NCBI RefSeq assembly: GCF_021655115.1
Contig: NZ_PPXY01000029.1
Location: 1 to 48,651, forward strand
DNA length: 48,651 nt
Origin: Clostridium sp. Cult3
Lineage (GTDB): Bacteria > Bacillota > Clostridia > Tissierellales > Tepidimicrobiaceae
Reading direction: 5' to 3'
The notes beneath the pieces are model-generated. The model worked only from the letters and a program-made list of their open reading frames with translations. It was not told the origin of the DNA and did no database searches. A program made the position numbers and the translations under genes. The first letter of the stretch is position 1. Each line of letters begins with the position of its first letter. Shown piece by piece: positions 25,516 to 33,602 of this stretch.

Positions 25516-26857
25516 GATATTAATATTAGATGATGAAAGGGCTATTTGTGATTCTTTAGAATTTGCGCTAGAAGATGAATATAAAATCTATACTGCTTTA
25601 AACCCAGAAGAAGCCTATAAAATATTATCGGAAATAGATATAGATATATTGTTGCTGGATTTAAAAATAGGGGATGTAGATGGACTTGATGTTTTAAGAA
25701 AGGTTAAGGAAACCTATAAGGATGTAAAAGTTATAATAATGACAGCATATGGTAGCATTAAATCATCTGTAGAAGCAATTAAATCGGGCGCTCTTCACTA
25801 TATCACTAAACCATTGGATATAGAAGAGTTAAAGGTATATATTCAAAAAGCTATTAAATACAAACAGATAACTAGTTCCTTATCTAATTTACAGGAAATA
25901 GTCAACAATACATATAGTTTTTCAGGTATTATTGGAGAGTCACATGAAATAAAAGAAGTTATTAGAGATATAAAAAAGGTGAAGGATATTGACTCTACGG
26001 TTTTAGTTTTAGGCGAAAGTGGAACAGGAAAGGATTTGGTATCAAAAGCTATACATTTCCAAGGGAATAGAAAGAGCATGCCTTTTCAAGTAGTAAATTG
26101 TGCAGCAATACCTAATACTCTATTAGAAAGTGAACTTTTTGGCTATGAAAAAGGAGCTTTCACGGGTGCTGATAAAAGAAAATTGGGAAAGATACAGCTA
26201 GCCGATGGAGGAACTTTATTTCTAGATGAAATAGGGGAAATGGATATGTATCTTCAGGCGAAAATATTAAGGATAGTTGAAGATAAAAAAGTGACTCCTT
26301 TAGGAGGTGAAAAAGAAAAAGAAGTTGATGTTAGAATTATTGCAGCTACCAATAAAAATTTAGAGGAAGAAATAAGAAAAGGAAATTTTAGAGAGGATCT
26401 TTATTATAGATTAAATGTTTTAACTATAGAGATACCCCCATTAAGGGAGAGAAAAGAGGATATTTTGTTATTGGCAAATCATTTCTTGTTAAAATACAAA
26501 AAGAATTTTAATAAGGATGTAAGAGGCTTTACTAAGGAAGCTAAAATAGCCTTGGAAGCTTATCATTATCCTGGAAATGTGAGAGAACTAGAAAACATCA
26601 TTGAAAGAGCAGTTGTTCTCACAGAAAGTGAGCTGATATCTTTAGATGATTTACCTAAACATATTAGCGGTGGCAAAAGAGAGCCTTTAAAGAAAAATGG
26701 TATATTTATTGAATATGGTACTAGTATGCAAGAGGTAGAAAAAGCTCTAATTATTAAAACGCTAAAATATTTTGATGGAGACAAAAAGAAAACAGCTGAG
26801 GTTTTAGGCATTAGCGAAAGAAACTTATATTATAAATTAAAAGAGTATAATAAGTAA
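25508..26857 (+). CDS. Sigma-54-dependent NtrC-family response regulator
   Basis: This 449-aa protein has a receiver domain with phospho-acceptor D51 (LLLDLKIG; acidic D8, D9), an AAA+ domain with Walker A GESGTGKD (169-176) and GAFTGA (216-221), the loop that contacts sigma-54, and a Fis-type HTH at the C-terminus (KKKTAEVLGISERNLYYKLKE). It pairs with the kinase encoded upstream (8-nt overlap). It probably activates the sigma-54 promoter at 26938-26955 in front of the TRAP genes, as DctD does for dicarboxylate transport. Confidence 0.93.
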   Translation: MYKILILDDERAICDSLEFALEDEYKIYTALNPEEAYKILSEIDIDILLLDLKIGDVDGLDVLRKVKETYKDVKVIIMTAYGSIKSSVEAIKSGALHYITKPLDIEELKVYIQKAIKYKQITSSLSNLQEIVNNTYSFSGIIGESHEIKEVIRDIKKVKDIDSTVLVLGESGTGKDLVSKAIHFQGNRKSMPFQVVNCAAIPNTLLESELFGYEKGAFTGADKRKLGKIQLADGGTLFLDEIGEMDMYLQAKILRIVEDKKVTPLGGEKEKEVDVRIIAATNKNLEEEIRKGNFREDLYYRLNVLTIEIPPLRERKEDILLLANHFLLKYKKNFNKDVRGFTKEAKIALEAYHYPGNVRELENIIERAVVLTESELISLDDLPKHISGGKREPLKKNGIFIEYGTSMQEVEKALIIKTLKYFDGDKKKTAEVLGISERNLYYKLKEYNK

Positions 26858-26859
26858 AG

Positions 26860-26902
26860 ACGACTGCAATTTTTGCATCTGTTTTGCAAAAAATGCAGTC
26901 GT
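26860..26902 (+). terminator. Hairpin after the regulator gene, possible enhancer site
   Basis: A long stem ACGACTGCA-A-TTTTT-GCA pairs with TGC-AAAAA-A-TGCAGTCGT (26860-26877 with 26885-26902, 17 pairs, one A/A mismatch). Its T tail is poor (TTAATTAA). It is 36-78 bp before the sigma-54 promoter and carries repeated TGCA-spaced half-sites, so it may be the activator's binding site as well as, or rather than, a terminator. Confidence 0.6.
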
Positions 26903-26937
26903 TTAATTAAAGAAGCTGTATAAATAGGTATCTTTGG

Positions 26938-26955
26938 TTGGCATCAAAAATGCAT
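26938..26955 (+). promoter_or_regulatory. Sigma-54 promoter of the TRAP operon
   Basis: TTGGCATCAAAAATGCAT carries GG (26940-26941) and GC (26952-26953) with exactly 10 bases between them, the invariant spacing of -24/-12 promoters. It lies 58 nt before dctP, directly downstream of a sigma-54 activator gene. Confidence 0.88.
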
Positions 26956-27012
26956 CTACTATAATAGCGTAGGCAATATAATAATAAAAAATATTATGGG
27001 AGGGAATGTAAA

Positions 27013-28038
27013 ATGAAAAAATCACTATCATTATTACTTATCGTTGTAATGGCAATGACTTTATTAGTTGGTTGTAACAAAGATGCAAATGAAGGTTCAA
27101 AAGAAGGTGTGGCATCAGATGATGTCATCGAAATAAGCTTTGGGCATGGATTTATGCCTGATACTCCGCATCATAAGGCTGCACTGAAATTCAAGGAAGA
27201 AGTTGAAGGAAAAACAGATGGTAGAGTTGTAGTCGAGGTATTCCCATCTGGGCAGTTAGGTAGTGCTAGAGAGATGTTTGAAGGGTTACAAATGGGTACA
27301 CAAGAGATAGCTTTAGTACCAACTGCTAGGATTAGTGGTTTTGTACCAGAATTGCAGATATTTGATCTACCATTCTTATTTCCAGAAAGAGAAATTGCCT
27401 ATGAAATTATGGATGGTGAAATAGGACAGGAATTATTAGATTTATTTGAAGAGCAGAGTATAAAAGGTGTTGCTTTTTATGAAGATGGTTTTAAACACTT
27501 TACTGCTAATAAGGAGTTAAGAACTGCAGATGATTTTAAGGGTTTAAAGTTCAGGACTATGGAAAGCCCAATAATAATGAGTCAATTTAAATCCCTTGGT
27601 GCTAATCCAGTGCCTATTGATTTTTCAGAGCTATATAATTCATTACAATTAGGAGTTGTTGAAGGACAGGAGAATCCACTAGTTACCATTCATTCTATGA
27701 AGTTTTATGAGGTTCAAGACTATTTAATTTTGAGTGAGCATGCATATTTAGGACATGTTTTATTGTTTGCCGATAATTGGTTTAATGGTCTACCAGAAGA
27801 TATACAGCAAATATTGATTTCTACGTCTAGGGATGTAGCTAAATGGCAAAGAGAAGAAGTACAAAAAGAAGAACAAAAATATTTGAAGGAAATTGAGGAA
27901 TCTGGGACAAACATTATTAGACTAACGGATGAAGAAAAGGAAGCTTTAAGAGAGACTACATTACCTGTGCACGAGGAATACAAAAATATGTTTGGTGATG
28001 AAATATTAAATAAAATATATGATGAAATAGGTAGATAG
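27013..28038 (+). CDS. dctP: TRAP transporter solute-binding lipoprotein DctP
   Basis: This 341-aa protein starts with a lipoprotein signal (MKKSLSLLLIVVMAMTLLVGC, cysteine about residue 21), then a DctP fold: FGHGFMPDTPHHKAALKFK, LFPEREIAYEIM-like and GLKFRTMESPI motifs with the conserved arginine for carboxylate binding, and GVVEGQENPL. It captures a C4-dicarboxylate-like acid outside the cell for DctQM. The RBS is GGGAGGG. It is the first gene of the sigma-54-controlled dctPQM operon. The cargo's exact identity cannot be read. Confidence 0.93.
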   Translation: MKKSLSLLLIVVMAMTLLVGCNKDANEGSKEGVASDDVIEISFGHGFMPDTPHHKAALKFKEEVEGKTDGRVVVEVFPSGQLGSAREMFEGLQMGTQEIALVPTARISGFVPELQIFDLPFLFPEREIAYEIMDGEIGQELLDLFEEQSIKGVAFYEDGFKHFTANKELRTADDFKGLKFRTMESPIIMSQFKSLGANPVPIDFSELYNSLQLGVVEGQENPLVTIHSMKFYEVQDYLILSEHAYLGHVLLFADNWFNGLPEDIQQILISTSRDVAKWQREEVQKEEQKYLKEIEESGTNIIRLTDEEKEALRETTLPVHEEYKNMFGDEILNKIYDEIGR

Positions 28039-28072
28039 AATAATAGATAGGTATAGAAGGCGGTGAAGGAAA

Positions 28073-28564
28073 TTGAAAAGTGGTTCTAATAAAGAATCTG
28101 TTGTGAGTAAAATTGAAAAGTATTTTACTGGTATATTGTTATTAGTAATTACATTTTTACTTTTTATAAATGTAATTTTGAGAAGGATGGGTATGTCTAT
28201 TGAATGGGCTGAGGAGTTTGCGAGGTATGGAATAGTTTGGGTAACGTTTATTGGTTCTAGTATATGTATTTATAAAGGATCCCATATAGCAGTAGATGCT
28301 ATATTGATGCTATTAAATGATAAAAACAAAAAGATACTAAATATTATAACATTGGTAATATCTATAATATTTATTGCATTTTTTACTATATATGCAACAA
28401 AATTAACCCATAAAGTTTATGTCACGAAGCAGGTCAGTGCAACTTTAGAGGTATCTATGGCATACATATATGGTGCAATGCCTGTGGGAGGAGTTTTGAT
28501 GCTTATAAGGTATCTACAACAATTGTGCCAGTTAATTAACGAAATGAGAGGTGAAAGCCAATGA
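28073..28564 (+). CDS. dctQ: TRAP transporter small membrane subunit DctQ
   Basis: This 163-aa protein has four membrane helices and the DctQ signature EWAEEFARYGIVWVTFIGS. It bridges DctP and DctM. TTG 28073 is the likely start, after a GAAGG-type Shine-Dalgarno. It overlaps dctM by 4 nt (ATGA). Confidence 0.93.
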   Translation: MKSGSNKESVVSKIEKYFTGILLLVITFLLFINVILRRMGMSIEWAEEFARYGIVWVTFIGSSICIYKGSHIAVDAILMLLNDKNKKILNIITLVISIIFIAFFTIYATKLTHKVYVTKQVSATLEVSMAYIYGAMPVGGVLMLIRYLQQLCQLINEMRGESQ

Positions 28565-29838
28565 TTGCAGCACTATTTATCATATTAGCAGTATTACTTG
28601 TTTTTGGAGTTCCTATATATGTATCTCTTGCTTTTTCATCCTTATTAACTATGGTAATATTTACCCCGTTATCATTGGAAATAATACCTCAAAGGATGTT
28701 TGCAGGAATTGATAAGTTTTCATTAATGGCAGTGCCTTTCTTTATATTGGCAGCAAATGTAATGAAAACTGGTGGATTATCATCAAAAATACTAAAATTT
28801 GCCAATGCCTTAGTGGGAAAACTAACCGGCGGTTTAGCTATGACAGTGGTTTTATCATGTATGTTTTTTGGAGCAGTATCGGGTTCTAGTCCAGCAACGG
28901 TTGTCGCAATAGGTGCTCTTATGCTTCCTGCTTTAGTTGAAATGGGCTATGACGAAAAATTCAGTTTAGGACTTATTACCTCAAGTTCTGCTGTAGCAGT
29001 TATTATACCTCCTAGTATAGGTATGATAGTATACGGTTCTGTTACGGGGGTATCAGTGGGAGAGCTATTCATGGCAGGAATAGGGCCTGGGATTTTATAT
29101 GGTCTTACTTTTATGCTTTACTGTTACTACTATGCTAAGAAGAACAATATAAAACAAATAGAAGATCCAAGTGAAAGAACAGGTCTGTGGGAAGCTTTTA
29201 AAGATGCAGGCTGGGCTTTAGGAATTCCTGTGGTGATAATAGTCGGGATATATGGTGGATTCTTTACTCCGACAGAAGCTGCAGCAGTGGCAGCTGTTTA
29301 TGCCATAATTGTATCCATGTTTATTTACAAAGAGCTGACTTGGAAGGATTTAATAGATGAATCAATAGAGTCTGCAATTGGTACAGCACAGGTGATGATA
29401 TTACTAGCTGCTGCTTCAGTTTTTTCATGGATATTGACTAGACAACAAGCACCTCAGGCTTTAGCTCAAGCTTTGGTGGGTGCTGGTAGATCAAAAGTCA
29501 CTATATTGTTACTGATAAATTTAATATTATTGATCGTTGGGATGTTCATAGATCCAGCTTCGGCTAGTATGATTTTATCGCCATTATTTATGCCTCTAGC
29601 TGTACAATATGGAATAGATCCAATTCATTTAGGTATTATTATTGTAGTTAATGGTGCTATAGGCATGTATACACCACCTTTTGGTTTGAATCTATTCGTG
29701 GCTAAAGGTATAACTGATCGTACCCTTTATGACATAATGAAAGGTGCTATGCCTTTTATTATTATAAGTTTAATAACCTTAATGTTGATAACCTTTATAC
29801 CACAAATATCCCTTTGGCTACCAGGGTTAATGAAGTAA
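28561..29838 (+). CDS. dctM: TRAP transporter large membrane subunit DctM
   Basis: This 425-aa, about 12-helix sodium-coupled transport subunit of a TRAP system includes GAVSGSSPATVVAIGALMLPAL, SSAVAVIIPPSIGMIVYG, FFTPTEAAAVAAVYA and NGAIGMYTPPFGLNLFV, all characteristic. The ATG overlaps the end of dctQ. It is the last gene of the operon, closed by the repeated terminator. Confidence 0.94.
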   Translation: MIAALFIILAVLLVFGVPIYVSLAFSSLLTMVIFTPLSLEIIPQRMFAGIDKFSLMAVPFFILAANVMKTGGLSSKILKFANALVGKLTGGLAMTVVLSCMFFGAVSGSSPATVVAIGALMLPALVEMGYDEKFSLGLITSSSAVAVIIPPSIGMIVYGSVTGVSVGELFMAGIGPGILYGLTFMLYCYYYAKKNNIKQIEDPSERTGLWEAFKDAGWALGIPVVIIVGIYGGFFTPTEAAAVAAVYAIIVSMFIYKELTWKDLIDESIESAIGTAQVMILLAAASVFSWILTRQQAPQALAQALVGAGRSKVTILLLINLILLIVGMFIDPASASMILSPLFMPLAVQYGIDPIHLGIIIVVNGAIGMYTPPFGLNLFVAKGITDRTLYDIMKGAMPFIIISLITLMLITFIPQISLWLPGLMK

Positions 29839-29848
29839 TCATTAATTT

Positions 29849-29879
29849 AGGCTATGCAAAATACTGCATAGCCTTTTTA
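29849..29879 (+). terminator. Terminator of TRAP operon (copy 2 of a repeated terminator)
   Basis: A 10-bp stem AGGCTATGCA/TGCATAGCCT plus T-run; 29849-29883 is identical to 23379-23413. Confidence 0.93.
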
Positions 29880-29977
29880 TATTTTGTCATAATTTTGTAA
29901 CTTTTAATTGATACTGAAATAAATATGTACTATAATAATAACAAGTAGATTCAAAAACAAAAAAGGGAGTGTTTATC

Positions 29978-31018
29978 TTGTTTAAAAAAAGAAAGTCCTC
30001 TCTAAAAACTCTAGTAATTATTACAGCAATTGCCTTCTTAACCTTTAGGGATACTGGAATACTTGTAGCAAATTTTACAGCTAAGGGAGATGACGGATCT
30101 CAGGTTAGTTTCAAAGAAGGAGAAACGGTGACTATTCTAAGGGAGAAAGATAGAGACTTCTTTGTGGAAAAGGACCTTAAAAAGTATCAAGTTCCTAAAG
30201 ATATAGTCCTTTTAAAGGAAAAAAATACAAGCCAATATCTAGTAAAGGTACAAAACACACCACTTATGGACGAACCCGATGGAAAGTCTATTAAATTATT
30301 GAATACTGGCGAAGAAGTTAGGTTAAATAGCATTCATGGGGAATATGGGTTATTTACTACATCAGATAATATGAAAGGATATATTTTACTAACAAATTTA
30401 AACGAAGGTAAAAAAGAAAAGGTTATGACAATAGGAACTGTAAATACTAATAGGATTTTAAAAGGACCGAAAGGTACATATTACGTATTGGTTAAAGGAG
30501 AACCCGTATTAGTTAAAGATTTTAAAAATGGTCAATTTATTATTGTAGATGAAAATGGACAAGAATTTACTGCAGCTAAAAAAGATATTAATCTAAGAGA
30601 CGGTAGACATACCACATCTAGATCTAATATATCAAGACGAGCATCAAAACTTAGTTCGGTTATAGATCATGCTCATAAAGCTATTGGCAAACCGTATGTA
30701 TCAGGAGATACGGGGAAAAGGGGTTATGATTGCTCTGGGTTGACTTATTCAACCTATTTAAAGGGAGCAGATATAAAGTTAGGCAGGAGTTCAAGAGATC
30801 AAGCTAAAAATGGTGTAGAGGTAAAAAAATCTGAATTGATACCGGGAGATTTGATATTCTTTCGGACATGGGGAAGACATATTGGTCATGTAGGTATATA
30901 TATAGGTGATGGGAATATGATACATGCTTCTTCAGGATCAAAAAAGGTAATAGTTACTCCTATAGATCAAAAATGGTATAAACAAAGATATGTAACAGCT
31001 AGAAGGATTATTAGATAG
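29978..31018 (+). CDS. NlpC/P60 cell-wall endopeptidase with SH3-like domains
   Basis: This ~346-aa secreted or anchored protein has a signal/TM at residues ~10-30, two SH3-like segments (about 50-200), and a C-terminal NlpC/P60 papain-like domain with the catalytic Cys in YDCSGLTY and His in GHVGIYIG plus IHASS. It cleaves peptidoglycan stem peptides. TTG 29978 is chosen because GGGAG lies ~8 nt upstream; the GTG at 29969 is inside that Shine-Dalgarno. A PAP2-like membrane protein gene follows 32 nt after the stop on the same strand. Confidence 0.9.
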   Translation: MFKKRKSSLKTLVIITAIAFLTFRDTGILVANFTAKGDDGSQVSFKEGETVTILREKDRDFFVEKDLKKYQVPKDIVLLKEKNTSQYLVKVQNTPLMDEPDGKSIKLLNTGEEVRLNSIHGEYGLFTTSDNMKGYILLTNLNEGKKEKVMTIGTVNTNRILKGPKGTYYVLVKGEPVLVKDFKNGQFIIVDENGQEFTAAKKDINLRDGRHTTSRSNISRRASKLSSVIDHAHKAIGKPYVSGDTGKRGYDCSGLTYSTYLKGADIKLGRSSRDQAKNGVEVKKSELIPGDLIFFRTWGRHIGHVGIYIGDGNMIHASSGSKKVIVTPIDQKWYKQRYVTARRIIR

Positions 31019-31050
31019 ATAATGTTTAGGCATAAGGGGATGGTAGTAAT

Positions 31051-31623
31051 ATGAAATATAAGGTTGCTAAAATCATTAGTCTTGTGACGGTAGTACCAGT
31101 AATAGCTTTTTTTACTATACTACTGTCATTTCTTTGTAGGACCAGATGTTTTGGTGGAATTGGTTGGTTCATATATTCTATTGTGTTTTTAACGATAATG
31201 CCAATACTTGCTTATCCTGTCCATAGGATAATACCAGCCTCTAGAGAACAAGGGAGAAAAGGCGAGAGAAGATTGGCCTTTATATTTGCTGTTATTAGTT
31301 ATGTACTAGGTACACTTTTTACCTTTTTGTTCGGGGCACCTATAATAGTCAAGAAGATATTTATGGCGTATCTACTATCAGGGGTATTTCTGTCTTTTGT
31401 AAATAAGGTGTTAAAAATCAAAGCTAGTGGACATGCTTGTGGTATATCAGGTCCTATTACTATATTGGTTAATATAATTGGAGGAAATATGCTATGGCTT
31501 TTCCTATTGATGCCTGTTGTATATTGGTCAAGAATCAATTTAGGTAGGCACAATATAGTAGAGTTGATTTTAGGCACGATTGTAGGAATTGTATCTACAT
31601 TGGTTGCGGTAAGCATCTTATAA
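31051..31623 (+). CDS. PAP2-like membrane protein with altered motif 3
   Basis: This 190-aa protein has about five to six helices. The pattern KASGHA resembles PAP2 motif 2 (PSGH), and SRINLGRHNIVE resembles motif 3 (SRxxxxxHxxxD), but the final Asp is Glu and motif 1 (KxxxxxxRP) is not recognisable. It is thus a degenerate member of the lipid-phosphatase superfamily and may be inactive or altered. The start ATG has a GGGGATGG-type upstream site. It may be co-transcribed with the NlpC/P60 gene. Confidence 0.6.
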   Translation: MKYKVAKIISLVTVVPVIAFFTILLSFLCRTRCFGGIGWFIYSIVFLTIMPILAYPVHRIIPASREQGRKGERRLAFIFAVISYVLGTLFTFLFGAPIIVKKIFMAYLLSGVFLSFVNKVLKIKASGHACGISGPITILVNIIGGNMLWLFLLMPVVYWSRINLGRHNIVELILGTIVGIVSTLVAVSIL

Positions 31624-31844
31624 GAAACATATTAATTATTATTAAATTATAGTCTAAAGATTTATTGTTATAGTGACAGTCTATGATACAATTATATTGT
31701 GAATCAAATAGCAATCCTGTTAATAGTCTGAAGATATGAAATACTAATAAATAGTTTATGCTTTTTATATAATTGAGTAAAACTCCCTATATTCTACAAA
31801 AGGGAGGTAGTTGATAAATATAAAAACTTAGAGGAGGAGTATGG

Positions 31845-32690
31845 ATGACAGACATATTAAAAGGTAAGGCTGTAGCCCAAAAGATTAAGGACCAGATGAA
31901 AAAAGATATTGATGAGCTAAGAAAAGCAAACAAAAGGCCTAGATTAGGTATTGTTAGATTAGGAAATAACCCAGGGGATATTTCCTACGAAAAGAGTATT
32001 ATCAAAAATTGTGATAATGTTGGTATTGAATCCAAGGTATATGAAAGAGATACTGATATTAAAACAGAGGATTTAGTAGAGCTAATAGAAGAACTTAATC
32101 AGGATGCTGAAATTTCAGGTATTCTAGTGTTCAGACCATTGCCAGAGCATATTGATGAGGAGATAATCAGGAATACTATAAGTCCATTAAAAGATGTAGA
32201 TTGTATGCACCCACTAAATCTTGAAAAGATATTTGAAGGTAACATGGATGGATTTGCTCCTTGTACTCCTAAGGCTGCTATGGAAATACTTAAACATTAT
32301 GATATACCCCTAGAAGGGAAGAACGTAGTCGTTGTAAACAGATCTATGGTTGTAGGGAAGCCTTTAGCTATGATGTTATTAAATGAAAATGCTACTGTTA
32401 CTATTTGCCACTCAAGAACACAAGACTTAAATCAAGTTACACAAAACGCCGATGTTGTAGTAGTGGCTTTAGGAAAAGCGAAATTTTTTGATGAAAGCTA
32501 TTTCACTGAAGAATCTGTTGTAATAGATGTGGGAGTGAGTTTAGATGAGGATGGAAAATTAAGTGGAGATGCAGATTACGATAAGGTTTCATCACAGGTG
32601 AATAAAATCACTCCTGTACCAGGGGGAGTAGGCAGTGTTACTACCTCCATATTATTAAGTCAAGTGGTGTTAGCATGTAAGAATATGTAA
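31845..32690 (+). CDS. folD: FolD-like methylene-THF dehydrogenase, cyclohydrolase residues changed
   Basis: This 281-aa protein has the FolD fold: NPGDISYEKSIIKNC, GILVFRPLPEHID, KDVDCMHP, SMVVGKPLAMMLL, PVPGGVG. In FolD the active site is YxxxK (E. coli Y50/K54) plus Q98. Here Y48 is kept, but K54 aligns with Ile52 (Y-E-K-S-I), and Q98 aligns with Phe96 in GILVFRPLP. K54/Q98 drive the cyclohydrolase step. By analogy to K56 mutants of the human enzyme this one may be mainly a dehydrogenase, with cyclohydrolysis done elsewhere (for example FchA). Rossmann and THF motifs are otherwise kept. GAGGAGGAG precedes ATG 31845. A CTCCCT/AGGGAG repeat sits upstream. Confidence 0.9.
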   Translation: MTDILKGKAVAQKIKDQMKKDIDELRKANKRPRLGIVRLGNNPGDISYEKSIIKNCDNVGIESKVYERDTDIKTEDLVELIEELNQDAEISGILVFRPLPEHIDEEIIRNTISPLKDVDCMHPLNLEKIFEGNMDGFAPCTPKAAMEILKHYDIPLEGKNVVVVNRSMVVGKPLAMMLLNENATVTICHSRTQDLNQVTQNADVVVVALGKAKFFDESYFTEESVVIDVGVSLDEDGKLSGDADYDKVSSQVNKITPVPGGVGSVTTSILLSQVVLACKNM

Positions 32691-32717
32691 AAAGAGTCTG
32701 TTTAGACTCTTTTTTTC
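32691..32717 (+). terminator. Terminator of folD
   Basis: A perfect 9-bp stem AAAGAGTCT/AGACTCTTT (32691-32699 with 32704-32712) has a GTTT loop and is followed by five more T's. Confidence 0.93.
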
Positions 32718-32757
32718 TTTTTACAACAAAAGTAGTTATATTTCTATGAAGGATTAT

Positions 32758-32802
32758 CCCTCTCCTAAATAGAAATATATATGGAATATATTTAGGGAGG
32801 GG
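32758..32802 (+). promoter_or_regulatory. Leader hairpin burying the spoIIAA Shine-Dalgarno
   Basis: CCCTCTCCTAAATA (32758-32771) pairs with TATTTAGGGAGGGG (32789-32802): 9 pairs, one C/A mismatch, then 4 pairs, with G-U wobbles. The right arm is the spoIIAA ribosome-binding site (GGGAGGGG, 5 nt before TTG 32808), so the fold would hide it. Confidence 0.6.
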
Positions 32803-32807
32803 ATATT

Positions 32808-33140
32808 TTGAAACTTTCAACGGATATAGTGGAGGATTATTTAATAGTTACGTTAAAAGGCGAATTGGATCATCATACTTCTGAAGATGTAAGAAAAAAG
32901 ATCGATAGCCTTTATTATGACAATAATTTATCCAATATGGTACTGGATTTAAGAGGATTAAATTTCATGGATAGTTCAGGTATTGGTCTTATAATGGGCA
33001 GATATAAAAATTGCAGAGAACGACATGGGAAAATATCTATTGTTAGCACCAATCCCTATATAGAGAGAATACTGAAGATGTCAGGATTATTTAAGATAAT
33101 CAATGTATATCCTAGTGTCGATGAAGCAATGGATGCTTAA
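32808..33140 (+). CDS. spoIIAA: Anti-sigma-F factor antagonist SpoIIAA
   Basis: This 110-aa STAS-domain protein carries the phosphorylation site in MDSSGIGL. In the forespore it frees sigma-F by binding SpoIIAB; SpoIIAB phosphorylates it and SpoIIE dephosphorylates it. TTG 32808 follows GGGAGGGG. It is first in the spoIIA operon and 16 nt before spoIIAB. A hairpin covers its ribosome-binding site. Confidence 0.96.
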   Translation: MKLSTDIVEDYLIVTLKGELDHHTSEDVRKKIDSLYYDNNLSNMVLDLRGLNFMDSSGIGLIMGRYKNCRERHGKISIVSTNPYIERILKMSGLFKIINVYPSVDEAMDA

Positions 33141-33156
33141 GGGAGGAGGAATTGAT

Positions 33157-33597
33157 TTGGTTGAGAAAAATTGTATGAGGTTGGAATTTTTAAGCAAGTC
33201 TACTAATGAGTCCTTTGCACGCGTTGTAGTGGCAGCCTTTGCTTCACAGTTAGATCCCACTATAGAAGAGTTGTCAGATATTAAAACTGCTGTTTCAGAA
33301 GCCGTTACCAATGCAATTATTCATGGCTATGAATATAGTGAAGGTATTGTAATAGTAGAATCTACGATTCAAGGAAATAGAATTGAAATAATTGTTGAAG
33401 ATAAGGGGAAAGGTATTGATGATGTACAAAAAGCCATGGAGCCTTTTTATACCTCTAAGCCAGATTTAGAAAGATCGGGTATGGGTTTTACAGTTATGGA
33501 GACTTTCATGGATGAATTAATGGTTGAAAGTCAGCTAGGTAATGGCACTAAGGTGAAGATGGCGAAAATATTTGAATCCTTAGTCGATGAGGAGTAG
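33157..33597 (+). CDS. spoIIAB: Anti-sigma-F factor/kinase SpoIIAB
   Basis: This 146-aa GHKL kinase binds sigma-F and phosphorylates Spo[18 protein letters not shown] is the N-box, VEDKGKGI the G1 box, and SGMGFTVME the G2 box. TTG 33157 gives the usual 146 residues and follows GGAGGAGG; upstream in-frame ATGs (from 33103) lie inside spoIIAA. It is 6 nt before sigF. Confidence 0.96.
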   Translation: MVEKNCMRLEFLSKSTNESFARVVVAAFASQLDPTIEELSDIKTAVSEAVTNAIIHGYEYSEGIVIVESTIQGNRIEIIVEDKGKGIDDVQKAMEPFYTSKPDLERSGMGFTVMETFMDELMVESQLGNGTKVKMAKIFESLVDEE

Positions 33598-33602
33598 ATA
33601 TT

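Noticed and set aside
31783-31806. CTCCCT ... AGGGAG inverted repeat before folD as a terminator or riboswitch
   Set aside because: Only 6 pairs, no T-run, no match to a known class; left unassigned.
32735-32790. Sigma-H promoter before spoIIAA
   Set aside because: GAAGGATTA and ATGGAAT resemble -35/-10 elements, but they are 24 nt apart instead of ~12-14.
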